Origin: Limnomonas spitsbergensis
Taxonomy: Eukaryota > Chlorophyta > Chlorophyceae > Chlamydomonadales
Reading direction: 5' to 3'
Length of the DNA: 64,000 nt
NCBI GenBank assembly: GCA_037349105.1
Contig: JAYJMM010000034.1
Location: 310,001 to 374,000 of the forward strand
Position 1 is the first letter of the stretch, and the number at the start of each line of letters is the position of its first letter. Positions 1 through 13,400 of this stretch are shown here, piece by piece. The notes below the pieces were generated by a model. It did no database searches. It saw nothing but the letters and a program-made list of their open reading frames with translations, and was not told where the DNA came from. The position numbers and the translations under genes are program-made.

Positions 1-1130
1 CCGCGAGCGAGTCATCCTTATCATCAGCATGATCATCAGCAGCATCAGCAGCAGCAACAGCAGGTGTGGCATGGGAGCATATAGGCATACATTCGGCGAT
101 ACCGCAGTGGCGCAGAAAATCCTGAACCACACGAGATTACGAGGCCTCACGTTCCGATGTCTGGCTCGGGGGTGCATTGCACCCACAACTTTCCCGAAGA
201 CCAAAAGACCATGTACTACGTTTTTCTTCGGGGTCCAATCGGAAACGTGCTGTAAATGTCTATTTTGTGATTACCTCCCACATATCCCTCACACCCTTAG
301 ACCAAAATGTAATTTAACTTTTTAAGACCAGATTCGGGATGCTCTCGTCAAGCTCTACAACTTGAGGTGACGGTGTGTTTCCTGTTATTATTCCAGTTAT
401 TACTTGCCCTCTCCCCCCTTTGCATATCTAGACGGAATTGGCGGGAAATTCGAAAATCGAAATGCCAGTCGGCTAGCTCGCATATCAGCATCTTGCTTGG
501 CAACTTGGCTAAGCGATATATCTCAGAAATATCCACGCACAGGTTTATCATGGGTCGTTGGTTGCGTGCAGGTGCGGGCTCCAAAGCCTCGAAGATTTAA
601 AATGCCGAATAATGGGCGGGTACGGACGGCGCGGGTTGGGTTGATTCAGGCCGCGTGCATCCTATAATCTTAATTCTGAGTAATACCTGGCCCACCCCAT
701 CGTCTCAGTGGTGTGCGCCCTGTCGTCATCACTTCGCATTGGCTCACAGGGCCGCGGGCCTGAGGACTACATTAGATGATGTGATGGCATGCATCGACCA
801 CCCTTCATAACGACTGGCTAATATATACGTATAGTTTCGCTAGGGTGAGCTATAGGGTGAGCTTCGTTGCAAGTTCAATTACTTCGGCCCTTCATGACTT
901 CCCTTCATTTCACGATTATTCATGTTCACGACAACGGGATTACACTCGACCCCTAATGCATAGACACTTACTTACCGATACCCGAGATAGACTGTGTCAT
1001 CATCATCGTCGTCAACTTCGCTTGTCCTGTCGGCTTTACTAGACACTGTGTACCCTGCTCCTCCTAAATTTCGAAACTCTGCCCTTAATTTCAATCGCTA
1101 AGCAAGAACAAAAGGGCGAGGTGAAGCGCT
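1..1130. other. No recognisable gene
   Basis: Short overlapping ORFs only, none with a motif I recognise and none that chain through splice sites. The start holds a small CAG/CAT-rich simple repeat (about 25-65). The stretch may be intergenic or promoter DNA for the candidate exon at 1131. Confidence 0.4.
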
Positions 1131-1260
1131 ATGGGCAATGCCTCCTCAAGCATGCAGCGTCGCCTCTTACAACCCGCAGAAGCGCTTGACTTGCATTGGG
1201 CAGAATACGCTTCCGGAGAGTGGCGTTCTGAGCGAACTCGAGACCTGGATGAGATAGGGG
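1131..1260 (+). CDS. Candidate first exon with N-myristoylation-like start
   Basis: An ATG at 1131 opens 43 codons beginning MGNASSS and stopping at a good GTGAGC donor at 1261. Met-Gly-x-x-x-Ser is the established N-myristoylation context. The exon ends one base into a codon. I could not find a next exon with the matching phase: the best later candidate (1814-1926) reads most naturally in phase 0, so a short exon may be missing or the two may be unrelated. The product is not recognised. It could be a small membrane-anchored protein ending before the Usp-like gene, or a chance ORF. Confidence 0.3.
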
Positions 1261-1813
1261 GTGAGCCAGGCAAGGCTCAGGGGGGCTGACTCCTACTGTT
1301 GCATGGGTGGTTTCGTCAAGAATGCGTGCATGCACTCAGGCAGACAGCCATGCATGCATGCAGGCTGCAAACATCGCATCAGGCATGCACTCACCCCATC
1401 CCAGCCATGCTGCCTCTGAACATCGCGACCCTTACCCTATTACTACTTGCTGACGTCAGGTCAAGACAGGCCAGCGGTGGCCTCAGGGGAATCCTTTACC
1501 GCCCGGACCCATTACCTGGAGGCAAGTGTTACCATTATTGTTCGACGGTTGGCATCGCAACCAGTGTTTTGAGGGGCAGTTGGGCGGCCGCCACTGAGCC
1601 GATGGGGATTAAACCTGCCAAACCTTGACCGGCCTACGGTCAATGGCCCAAGCAGTTCTCCGGGCTTGACTGCAGGCCCCCCTGTCCATAGCCTGTACGG
1701 CTATGTAGCTGACGTGTAGCTGACGCTTTGAAGCATCCTTGGGGGGGGAACATCGTGCTGTCTGCTTGCTTTTCCCTCCAAACATAACTGTTTGCATCCC
1801 CGCCTGAGTGCAG

Positions 1814-1926
1814 ATCCAGCTCCAAGAGAACAAGAGAAAGATCGAGGCCATTGTAACACGGCCACAACCCGCCAGTGCCAAGAAACCCGGTACGCTCGTC
1901 AAGTACCTGACATACTCAGACAGGAG
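1814..1926 (+). CDS. Candidate internal exon, basic helix-like peptide
   Basis: The stretch lies between a CAG acceptor (ending 1813) and a GTACGT donor (1927). In frame 1 it encodes about 37 residues with no stop, starting IQLQENKRKIEAIV and ending near KYLTYSDR. It ends two bases into a codon, which would fit an acceptor at 2840 leading to a terminal exon 2841-2961 (ending WYRYWMSKATA, stop at 2959). The family is not recognised and the joins are unproven. Confidence 0.3.
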
Positions 1927-2840
1927 GTACGTCTTGGGTGAAGGGTTGCGGGTCTGTTTTGAATGCGCTCAGAGAGTGCTTTGCCTGCTTGGACGGACGG
2001 TGTGCGTTGTGTGCAGTACAGTGCCAATTACAATCCTGAATTACGTAGCTGAGTTTCAGTCACCGTATTTCAAGGCAAATTCAGCTACTTTTACCAGCAA
2101 GGGACCATAAGGATTACCAGCATGATTTCTGAATGTCGGTGCAGTGGCACAGCACTGGTTGTATGGCGTACGGTGTCGTATGGCTACGGCGTCGGGTACC
2201 TTATAGGGTTCACCTGACGCTCGCTAAGTGTGACAGAGTTGGTCAGTGTTGACTGAAATGTGCACCAGACCACCCCTGGGGGGGCCACCGGGGCGGCCAC
2301 CGCTGGGCCCATGGGTAGGGAACCTGGATCCGCCTGCAGCAGGTGGCACATGTAGTGCGGCTTGCTTCACAGAGCACTGTTGGCCATTGGTCGAGTTGTA
2401 GCTGAATTATACAGTCCCAGGTAGCTGAATTGTGCAAATTCACACAGGCTGGGTTTTAGCTGAATTCTGCATTACCAGTACCTTATATTTGATTTGCCTT
2501 CCCTCAGATATGAAAACACGATTTATTTTAATGCTTCCCTCACAGCAAATAATCGACCAAAACTCTTAATTTCTGACTGAAAACTGGCGTCGACAATTGA
2601 CAATTAGCGAATTCATGGATCTCTAGACCCCAAACAACGTAAATCATGAGGGTATGCAAAGCAAATCTACAGTAGCTAAATTGTAAAAATTGGCACAGGC
2701 TGGGTTGTAGCGGAATTGTTCAGTATCGGAGCCTGAATTGTACAAATTGTTACACCCTAATATAAGTGGCTGGCGGTATCCTGTTCATGACAACAAATGA
2801 AGCAGACAGCATTCTTGCAATCACCACACGTCGGCATCAG

Positions 2841-2961
2841 AGCCTGGCTCATGTCAAGACCGCCTTGCAGGAAGCACTTGAAATTCGAATTCAAATTCAA
2901 AAAACATGCCCCAGAGCTGGATAACTGGTACCGATACTGGATGTCCAAGGCCACAGCATGA
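2841..2961 (+). CDS. Candidate terminal exon overlapping the next gene's start
   Basis: After the CAG at 2838-2840 the frame encodes a basic, aromatic-rich stretch ending WYRYWMSKATA and a TGA at 2959-2961. The stop overlaps the proposed ATG (2958) of the Usp-like gene. It joins in phase to the exon at 1814-1926. It may instead be 5' UTR of the Usp-like gene. No family recognised. Confidence 0.22.
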
Positions 2962-5900
2962 AAATCATGCGACCTCTGCTGCTGCGGCTGATGCTGCTGC
3001 TGCTGGCTTGCGACAGGGCCGCGGCGAGGCGCAGAGAGGTGCCTGCGAAATCTGAGGTGTTTGGGCCTCCCGCAACGTCACGCTGCTGGTCGCTCTCGTC
3101 AGATCGGTAAGTGTGCCTGTCTGTAGTTTCAGTAACCTCTCAAAGCTCGCAACCATCGTTTCTATTAGGGTATTTCAGCCACAGTTCAGCTACATCAGGG
3201 CCTGCAGCTGTGGGGGCCCAGTGTGGCATGCCCTGCTGCTTGAGCCACGGGCCGCAGGCCGGTCCCGGTTTTATCCCCTTGGCCGCCCAGCGGCCTGCCA
3301 GAGGGGGTCCGGTGCGCACTAAGATAAATGCTGGTCCCATCCTCCACAGTCACGGATACCTCTCAGCAACGCGGCACCACACCGATGCCGGACAAGCACG
3401 CCCGTGCAAACATGAGATGTCCCGGTGCTATTTGTATTCACATTTTGATAATATTGGATTACGGCCCTGCTCTGCTCAGGAACCGCAACCAAGTGAGGTC
3501 GCCCACTGCAAGCGTTGTTACGACGAGGAGTAGCGGTACAGGTGAGGCGCTACAGGGGTGGAGTGGCTGTACAGGTGAGGAGCTACAGGTGTGGAGTAGC
3601 GGTACAGGTGAGGAGCAATAGATATGGAGTAGTGGTATAGGTGATGAGCAACAGGTGTGGAGTAGCGGTACAGGTGAGGAGCTACAGGTGTGGATTAGAG
3701 GTACAGGTGAGGAGCTACAGGGATGGAGTAGCCGTACAAGTGAGGAGCTACAGGGGTGGAGTAGCGGTACAGGTGAGGAGCTACAGGTGTGGAGTAGCGG
3801 TACAGGTGAGGAGCTACAGGTGTGGAGTAGCAGTACAGGTGAGGAGCTACAGGTGTGGAGTAGCAGTACAGGTGAGGAGCTACAGGTGTGGAGTAGCGGT
3901 ACAGGTGAGGAGCCATGATGAGGAGGCCTTGCACAGACGATGTGAAAGGAACGGTATAAGCGAGGAGCAGGGGTGCAGGCGAAGCCTCATGAAGTGCAGT
4001 ACTTGAGGCCTTGTGTGGACGAGAATTGAACTGGAAAACAGTTCATCATGGAAAGCTTTGCAAACGTCCCGCCTAGCCTGTCCCGCTCCTATCCCGCTCA
4101 AGTTCGGGGATCTAGATCTTCTTAGCACACTCCCCTGAGTAAAGGCCGGCCAGAAAGCTTTGCTGATGCCCCGGCAAAGCCCATCCCGCTCACGTCCTGC
4201 TCAAGTCCAGGCAATGTGGACCTTCTAGCTGCCTATCTCTAGCCTAAGGCAAGGGCTGACCAGAGGGCTCCATGTCTGAAAGCCAGTGTTTCTCTTTCCG
4301 GCTACCAGGCCATCTTCGAAGGCTTGATTGGGACCAAACCTGGACCAGCTTACAACTAGGGGCCAAAGCAGCATGGCTGGTCACAAATGGGGCCGGCGGC
4401 TAGAGGCCGGAGTGTGGCTGACACGTATCTGGAACACGGAAAAGAAACACTGATGAAAGCCCGCCACCATCTGCCCTAACCGTGCAGTCGTCCCGATAGC
4501 GGCTGCCGCCGCCACAGCTGACTGGCGCAAGCGGACGCACGCTGCTCGCCGCCGCACCCTGCTGGTCATCCTCACTGTGCTGCGTCTGAAGCGCGGCTTG
4601 CGCCAACGGACGCGCCTGCCCCGCCTGGATGACCTCTCGTTCCACATTCCCGTGAAGCTGGCCGGGGACAAAGCCGCTTTCATACGGGAGCTCACCAAGT
4701 GCACCTATCATCGGCACCAAGTGCGAGGCAGATGGGTTCGGGTTAAGGATTAGGGTTAAGGGTTTCGACACCAAGTATGAGGCGGATGGTTTTGGGTATG
4801 GGTTAGGGTTTAGGGTTTAGACACCAAGTATGAGGCGGATGGTTTGGGTATGGGTTAGGGTTTAGGGTTTAGACACCAAGTATGAGGCGGATGGGTTTGG
4901 GTATGGGTTAGGGTTTAGGGTTTAGACACCAAGTATGAGGCGGATGGGTTTGGGTATGGGTTAGGGTTTAGGGTTTCGACACCAAGTATGAGGCGGATGG
5001 TTTGGGTATGGGTTAGGGTTTAGGGTTTAGACACCAAGTATGAGGCGGATGGGTTTGGGTATGGGTTAGGGTTTAGGGTTTCGACACCAAGTATGAGGCG
5101 GATGGTTTGGGTATGGGTTAGGGTTTAGGGTTTCGACACCAAGTATGAGGCGGATGGGTATGGGTTAGGGTTTAGGGTTTCGACACCAAGTATGAGGCGG
5201 ATGGTTTGGGTATGGGTTAGGGTTTAGGGTTTAGACACCAAGTATGAGGCGGATGGTTTGGGTATGGGTTAGGGTTTAGGGTTTCGACACCAAGTATGAG
5301 GCGGATGGGTTTGGGTATGGGTTAGGGTTTAGGGTTTCGACACCAAGTATGAGGCGGATGGGTTTGGGTATGGGTTAGGGTTTAGGGTTTCGACACCAAG
5401 TATGAGGCGGATGGGTATGGGTTAGGGTTTAGGGTTTCGACACCAAGTATGAGGCGGATGGTTTGGGTATGGGTTAGGGTTTAGGGTTTAGACACCAAGT
5501 ATGAGGCGGATGGGTTTGGGTATGGGTTAGGGTTTAGGGTTTGGACACCAAGTATGAGGCGGATGGTTTGGGTATGGGTTAGGGTTTAGGGTTTCGACAC
5601 CAAGTATGAGGCGGATGGGTTTGGGTATGGGTTAGGGTTTAGGGTTTCGACACCAAGTATGAGACGGATGGTTTGGGTATGGGTTAGGGTTTAGGGTTTC
5701 GACACCAAGTATGAGGCGGATGGGTTTGGGTATGGGTTAGGGTTTAGGGTTTCGACACCAAGTATGAGGCGGATGGTTTGGGTATGGGTTAGGGTTTAGG
5801 GTTTAGACACCAAGTATGAGGCGGATGGTTTGGGTATGGGTTAGGGTTTAGGGTTTCGACACCAAGTATGAGGCGGATGGGTATGGGTTAGGGTTTAGGG

Positions 5901-8900
5901 TGAACACACAATGTTTGAGGCGGATAAGTATGGGCATGGGTTTGGGGTTAAATTTAACACGCCAGGTGTGAAGGAGATGGGTATGGGTTAGGGTTTAGGA
6001 TATTGGATAAGGGATCTGCAGGAACCAGCGAGGAAACGAGCGCTCGGCGCGAGATGAGTCTGCTGATCGAGTAATAAGGCAGGTAGCCAAGTACACTGAC
6101 TGCTGCTTCATATAGCAGCTGTCAGCTACTTCAGCTATCAGCTACTTCAGCTACTTCAGGCTTCAACACGTTTAGAAACTTGGTTTTCTGATGGGAAACC
6201 TGGCAGGTGTGAGACCTGGCAGGGTGAGGGGGGCAGGTGTGAGACCTGGCAGGGTCAGGGGGGCTGGTGTGTGACCTGGCAGGGTGAGGGGGCAGGTGTG
6301 AGACCTGGCAGGGTGAGGGGGGCAGGTGTGAGACCTGGCAGGGTGAGGGGGGCAGGTGTGAGACCTGGCAGGGTGAGGGGGGCAGGTGTGAGACCTGGCA
6401 GAGTGAGGGGGGCAGGTGTGAGACCTGGCAGGGTGAGGGGGGCAGGTGTGAGACCTGGCAGGGTGAGGGGGGCAGGTGTGAGACCTGGCAGGGTGAGGGG
6501 GGCAGGTGTGAGACCTGGCAGGGTGAGGGGGGCAGGTGTGAGACCTGGCAGGGTGAGGGGGCCAGGTGTGAGACCTGGCAGGGTGAGGGGGCAGGTGTGA
6601 GACCTGGCAGGGTGAGGGGGCCAGGCGTGAGACCTGGCAGGGTGAGGGGGGCAGGTGTGAGACCTAGCAGGGTAAGGGGGACAGGTGTGAGACCTGGCAG
6701 GGTGAGGGGGCAGGTGTGAGACCTGGCAGGGTGAGGGGGCCAGGCGTGAGACCTGGCAGGGTGAGGGGGGCAAGTGTGAGACCTGGCAGGGTAAGGGGGA
6801 CAGGTTTGAAACCTTTGTTGCTTCAGGTTTTATATACCGTGTGTGGAACCTTGGATGGGCTTAGGGTTAAGGTTTCAGGGTTATGACGCCAGCTGTGGGG
6901 CCTTTGATGGGTGTAGGGTTTACAGTGTAGGATCCACGAGTGAGACTAGTTTTGGGAAAGGTATTCAGAGGTGTGGACCTTCATAGCTGTCCGTCTATAT
7001 AGCTTTCCTCATCAGCTTAAGTTCGGAACTGCGAATCGAATGATGCCACCCTCCGCCCGGGGATGCTGATGGAACCGCGTGACTCCGTGGGTCGTTAAGT
7101 TTCATTTCATTTTATAAGAAGATGACAAAGTCTGATCTCCATTAAAAAACAAGAAGTGGGTTGTAGCCATACGTGCCAGCCCACCTCCAGCGCATGCACT
7201 TGAAAAGCCAGTGGAACATTTTGATCGTGCCCAACCGCCCAGTGCCCTTCCACTGATCAATCACGAACATCTCCCTCCGTCCTTGCCTTAGATCCAGCAG
7301 CTCAAGGCCTTGTTGGAAAAGCTCGAGAGCGCTCAGCGCCAGCAGTGGCAACCCAGCGGTGCCTCTCCTGCTGCTCCTGCCGCTGCTCCTGCCGCCGTCA
7401 GCCTGGCGGGATCCACGACCCCTATGCGCCGCATCGCTGATGCCGGGCCTGCCTCAAATAGCGCCGGAGGTGTGACTGGGGTCCACTCGGTGTGTCGCTT
7501 GGCAACGACAGACGAGATGCACACCCCTGCGCACATGGCACCCCAGCTACACCACAGGCGGCCGCGGGGGCTGGCCATCTCGTCGAGCGGAGGATCGGAC
7601 CCGGCGTCGAGCTCCGTGCAACCCATTGGTGGCAGAGCAGGTTTGGGCGACGGCCGGCGGACCACTGCAAATGAGTTGCAGCTGAGTCCCGCACGCGCTG
7701 CTTACCCGAGGATCATGTCGGCTGGGCCCGCAGCCAAGCCTCCCCCGCACACCCCTCCTCGCACCATCCAGAGCGCCTTTGCAGGGAGCCCCCGACAGCT
7801 TCCTGGCAGCTTCTCGGCAGCCTCCCAACAAGATTCCGGCAGCGTGCAGGGCGTCCCGGCATGCAACCTCCGGCCGGCGCTGAGCGAAATGGCGTCGCGG
7901 CCGTCTTGGAAGGCCTACCCCGTCAAGATGCCTGCCGGCCCTCCCCCAAAGGCTGAAAGGCACAGCTGCCCGTCTGGCAGGACAATGGTGGTCAGCGTCA
8001 CGGCAGACGTGGCTGTCCCTGCTGAAAGCATGCCCCGCGGTGAGTGCCATTGTTTATTACGGGCACACGCCAGAGCACCTTGGGAGGGGCTACCGGTACC
8101 TGGCCCAGGCTGGGGGGCAGGAGGGAAACCTACGCAAGTCAATAACGATACACCTCTGGGCCCGCTCAAAGCTCGGCCGCGTGGGCGTGCAAACCCACGC
8201 AAATGAAGCGCATTCTCATGATGTCAATTCATGCCATGCCATGCTTCCTGTGTCGGCAAATGCTTTGTGGAACAATTTTTGTGTGTGCGGTACCCGTTCC
8301 GAGACTATTCCGGGACAGGCATTTGTTTTATATTCGAATTTGGGTGCAAGGAAAAGACATTTACCAGTTGTGTTGAGCTGCAGGACCTGTTGAGCTGCAG
8401 GACCTGTTGAGCTGCAGGACCTGCATTTACAACCATTTGTGTTGAACTGCAGGACCTGTTGAGCTTACCCCAGGTCAGGTCCGACTCGAAATACTGCAGC
8501 AGGTGAGCGGCTCAAAAGTTCCGGTCGGGTCAAGATTAAGGCCGGATAGATCTAGGCCAGATAGATCTAGGCAGGATAGATCTAGACTGGGTATATCTCA
8601 AGGCCTGGACTTCTGAAGGAGTCGAGGCAGGTGTATTGTTTTCCTCTGGTCAGTCTCGTGGATACGATGATGTGGTTGCAGCCATCTGATCTCCAGCAAG
8701 ATCTTAAGATCTGGATCTGAATCTAGAAGCGAATCCAAACAGCTTGAAATAACCAGAACCCTCAAGCCTTAGCCCCAGACCCACAGCTTGTATCCTTCTC
8801 CCTCCATGCTCCCCGTAGGTTGAGGCCTTGAACAGCAGCTTGAGCATGCTGAGCATGTACGTCAACCGCTGCAACAGTTCGTGGGCCGATGCTCAGGAGT

Positions 8901-10364
8901 GGGGCACTCCTGGCGTCCTGCCCCTGGCCGAGGAGCAACAGTTTGCCAGGAGCGATGCCTTGGACGTTTACAAGGCTGTCGTTTTGAGGCAGCTGCGACT
9001 CGGGAAGGTGCGCATGGATTGAAAGGGTGGGGGGTTAGGGCCCCAAACCCTTAATCTTCAACCCTCGGGACGGTGCACATGGACTGAGGGTTAAGGTTTG
9101 AGGGCCGCAAACCCTAAGGGGAGGTGCGCATGAATTGAAGGCCAGAAAGAAAGCAATCCTCCCTTGGAGCGCATGTGTTAAGGGAGCAAGGCAGAGCTTG
9201 GGCATTTCAAACTGGATGGTGCAGACCCGGGCATTTCAGGGCCCACACGTTTTCAAACCGGACGCTGCAGGCCTGGGCATAGTCAGGGCTCAGGCATTTT
9301 CAAACCTGAGGGTGCAACATGAGCACCGTGCTTCTGCCCCATGTCTAACCAGGGACTGAACACATCGTGCACCGACCTACAACCTGCAACCTGCAACCAC
9401 CAACAGGTTGTGTTCCGCCTGAGGCCCCACGACCTCGCACCTTACCACCTTTGCTGCAAGAGGCCCTGATCCAGCCGTCAGCCCCGACGGGCCCCATGGA
9501 CCCTTAACCCTATACCCTAAGCAACCAGAATCCAGCCGTCAGCCCCGATGGGTCCCATGGACTCTAAAACCTATACCCAAAGCAACCAGAATCCAGCCGT
9601 CAGCACCGACGGGTATTGTTGACTCCACCCTAAACTCTAGACCCAAAGCAGCTCTGTGACCCAGCTACAATTAGGGAGAGTTCCCATGGATGTTGTATCA
9701 CTTGAACTGCCAAACGCAACATGCAGCAGGAATGTACTGCAAGGGTGCGTATGTCGGGAGCAGGGCCTTCCTGACATTGTATGATCCAGACTTTTCCTTG
9801 TTGAAGCCGTGTTGTCCGACCCTCAATCCTCAACCCTCGACCCTCAACCAGTCCTTATGATTGGCACTTTCCCTAGCATGTGGTGGACGTCTGTGCAAGA
9901 AGGCCACACTTTCACACAACACGCGTGCAGATCGCCGTCCAGTTGTTTGCGGCCAACCAATCAGTGGAGCTGCCCAACGGCCGGCAGCAGGCATTGTGGG
10001 GCTCTGACCCCTGGTCGCTGGTCGAGGCATGCCGCCCGGGCATCATGCCGCGCGGCGACCGCATCCAAGGGGTCGGCATGGGTGCCCGGGTGCTTTGCAA
10101 CCTGGTCCAGCAGGTGGGTTGACAGGTTGCGAATGTTGCAACACGCTGCAACAGGTTGAAGCTGGTACAACAGGTGGCAACTGTTGCAAAAATCCAGTTG
10201 CACCGTACTGCCTGATCAGCCTCTGTTGACACCATTTCCTGTATGACTAAATGTTTCCAGCTGGTGCAACAGGTGGCAACTGTTGCAACAATTCGGTTGT
10301 ACCGTACTGTCTGATCAGCCTCGCTTGACACCATTTCCTGTATGACTAGATAATTTCTCTTGCT

Positions 10365-10437
<73 letters not shown>

Positions 10438-13400
10438 AGTCGCACAGTCACACAGTCACACAAACTCACACACATAGCCGTTCTGTATCTCATGTTTTGC
10501 TCTGCACCCCCTGTACTTTTAGGTCACTGAGCTTGTGGGTAAGGAGGCTCTGGACAAGCTGTGCCTAGTGTTACACGTGGCTGGGGACCAGGAGCAGGAG
10601 ATATGCGCGGAGTTGCTGCAGCGAGGGTTTTACGGGTGAGGAACAGGCGAGGCAGGCATGCATGACGGTGCGTGCTCCTTGCAATCTGGACCAGCGTGAA
10701 ACTGTTGCAAGCTCCCTAAGCCTTTGACCCTTTACCCTAACCTCTGAACCCGGAGCCCTAAGACCTGAACCCTTAACCCTTAACCCTTAACCCTGTTGCA
10801 TGCTCCCTGCAGCTCTGAGGGCTGGGGGCGACACCGAGGTCGCGCTATCTCAAGGGCCGTCCTGCCGCGCAAAATCGGTTCAAAACAGTTTCGCCCTTTT
10901 TGAGCAGCGGCTTGAGACAATGTTGTCCTTCGCTCTCTTACCTGCCTGCTGCCAGGCTCAATAAGGACAACGTCCTTATCCTAGTTCAAGACCGGCATCC
11001 GGGCTTCGTTTATGATGAGGAGGAGCGATGCTTTGTGAGGGGCGTGGACGCTGGGCAGGCTGCAAGCCAGTCACGAGGCTCAGGCCACTGCATGGCCCAG
11101 GTGAGACTTTCGATGAGAATCGGGGGGAGAGAGGGGGGGGGGGTGCAAGGAGGGGGGAAAGAGGGTGGGTGGGGGGGGGTGCAAGGAGGGGGGAGTGAGG
11201 GCTAATTTTATTTTGTTAAGAAGGAGGGGGGGAGATATGCAGTTGCTCTTTTGGTAAGAAGGGGTGGGGGAATGGGGGGGGAGCGTTTTCAATAATAAGC
11301 CCATGAAGTGTGAATGTGAAATCGTTTTTGAGAGTGTGGGTGGGTGCAGGGGGAGGCATGGTGAATTTCGTTGTTTTCTGATATTCGCGGTGAGAGAATG
11401 CAAGTGGAATGAGCGGGTCATTCCCCTGCTGCTGTGCTGCGTAGAGAGCGTGCTCTTGGAAGGAGGTCTTGGCCCTGCCTAACCTGCGTCGATAGCGTGC
11501 TTGTGGACTGAGTGGGTCTTTGCCCCACCTAGCCTGCGCTGAGATCATGCTTGTGGACGTAGGTCTTGGCCCTGCCTAACCTGCATTGACAGCTTGCTCT
11601 TGGACTGAGTGGGTCTCTGCCCTGCTTCTGCACTGCGCCCCTTGCAGCTGGCGTGGCCCTCTGAGGCCTTCACCTTGGACGAGAAGGGGCAGAGGAGGAC
11701 AGTCCCGCTGCCTGTTATGGAGCTTCTGGAGCAGAGGGGGGTAGAGTGAGTGAGGGGCCGCCAGTGGATTTGAACCCTGGAACATCAGTTTTGTTTATTA
11801 CCGGGTGGTGTCATTTTAGGGCTGTTGGGGGCTGCCGAGCGGCCATTACTGCGCCCATGGGGACCAAGCATTGACCGGACGGTGGCCGTTGACGGGATGG
11901 TGGCTCAAGCAGCAGGCACCTTGCTGCTCCAGTCCCCCCAGCCACGTAGGCCCTGATCGCGGCGCGTTGAAGCTGAAGCGCCTTCAAATAAGTAATTGGA
12001 CTACAATCGTAACTCCCTAAGAGCTTGCCCATGAACCCGAGCCATCCCATGGTGCTAGGTGGTGGCCAGAACAGGGTTTATACAGACCAACCGGTTACCG
12101 GGAACTGACCGTCAGATGGTGCGTCGTATAATTTGACAGCTACCCTGCTTGGGCCTCGTCTCGATCAGGTTAGGGTTTTGCCTAACCCTAAATCCGGCGA
12201 TGTACAGCGGGTAAGGGTTTAGCCTAAACCCTAACTCCGGCGATGCACTGCGTGTAAGAATAACCAGTATCAGACAGTGTGCGCTACGCCTCCCCACTTG
12301 AGGATGCGATCCCTTTCCTCCTGTGCTTGTGTCTCTGGGCCCTAAACCCTAAGCCCGTTCCTCCCATGCTTGTGTCTGTGGGCCCTAAACCCTAAGCCCG
12401 TTCCTCCCGTGCTTGTGTCTGCGAGCCGATGGTCCCCCTTTGTCTGAGGGACACATCCATGTCCACGCCCTCATCGGTGTCCTTTTTCTACTGGCAGATG
12501 ATCTTCCTCTGCCTGTGGGATATGTCCGTGCTGGCTCTCTCATGCATGCCATGTCCTCATGAGCGTACAGGCGATGATCTCTCTTTTCCTGCGGGACGTG
12601 TCTATGCCCAATTATTCACAAGTCTATAAGCAGTCGGCCTCCCTTTGCCTGAGGGGCGTGTCCATGCTTACGCCCTCATCAGTTTCATTTGCTCATGTGT
12701 GTGCAGGTGGATGGTCTCCTTCTGCCTGAGGGAAATATCTAAGCTCGACCCCCCTCATGTGTGAACAAGCAGTCGGCCTCCCTTTGCCTGAGGGGCGTGT
12801 CCATGCTTTCGCGCTCATCTGTTTCATTTGCTTTGCTCGTGTGTGGCAGGTGGATGGTCTCCCGCTGCCTGAGAGATATGTCCGTGTTCTCAAAAGGCGG
12901 CATGCTGGATGCCGCTGAGCTGGCGTACCGCTTCCGTTTGAGGGAGCAGTCCAGGGCAGGCATACTGGCTGATGTGGGCATGGTGCCGGGCTCCTCGGCT
13001 ACACGGAGGTTTGGCAGCGTGATGTTGCGCCACATGGGGAGTGTGGACAAGGTGAGGGGCCCACTGTTAGCCTTGAAGTGCGGCAGCTACAATTCAGTTA
13101 CAATTCAGCTACACGGAGGTTTGGCAGCGTGATGTTGCGCCACATTGGGAGTGTGGACAAGGTGAGGGGCCCACTGTTAGCCTTGAAATGCGGCAGCTAC
13201 AATTCAGCTACAATTCAGCTACATGGAGGTTTGGCAGCGTGATGTTGCGCCACATGGGGAGTGTGGAGAAGGTGAGGGGCCCACTGTTAGCCTTGAAGTG
13301 CGGCAGCTACAATTCAGCTACAATTCAGCTACACGGAGGTTTGGCAGCGTGATGTTGCGCCACATGGGGAGTGTGGACAAGGTGAGGGGGCCACTGTTAG

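Noticed and set aside
4740..5920. Chromosome end (telomere)
   Set aside because: The TTTAGGG-like motif is only part of a longer unit containing an exon edge, and coding exons continue on both sides.
6255..6773. Proline-rich ORF resembling a cell-wall repeat protein
   Set aside because: The 30-bp array is open on both strands, has no signal sequence, and lies within intron 3 of the Usp-like gene.
9912..10493. ORF with a long Val-Cys run
   Set aside because: It is the (CA)n microsatellite read on the minus strand.
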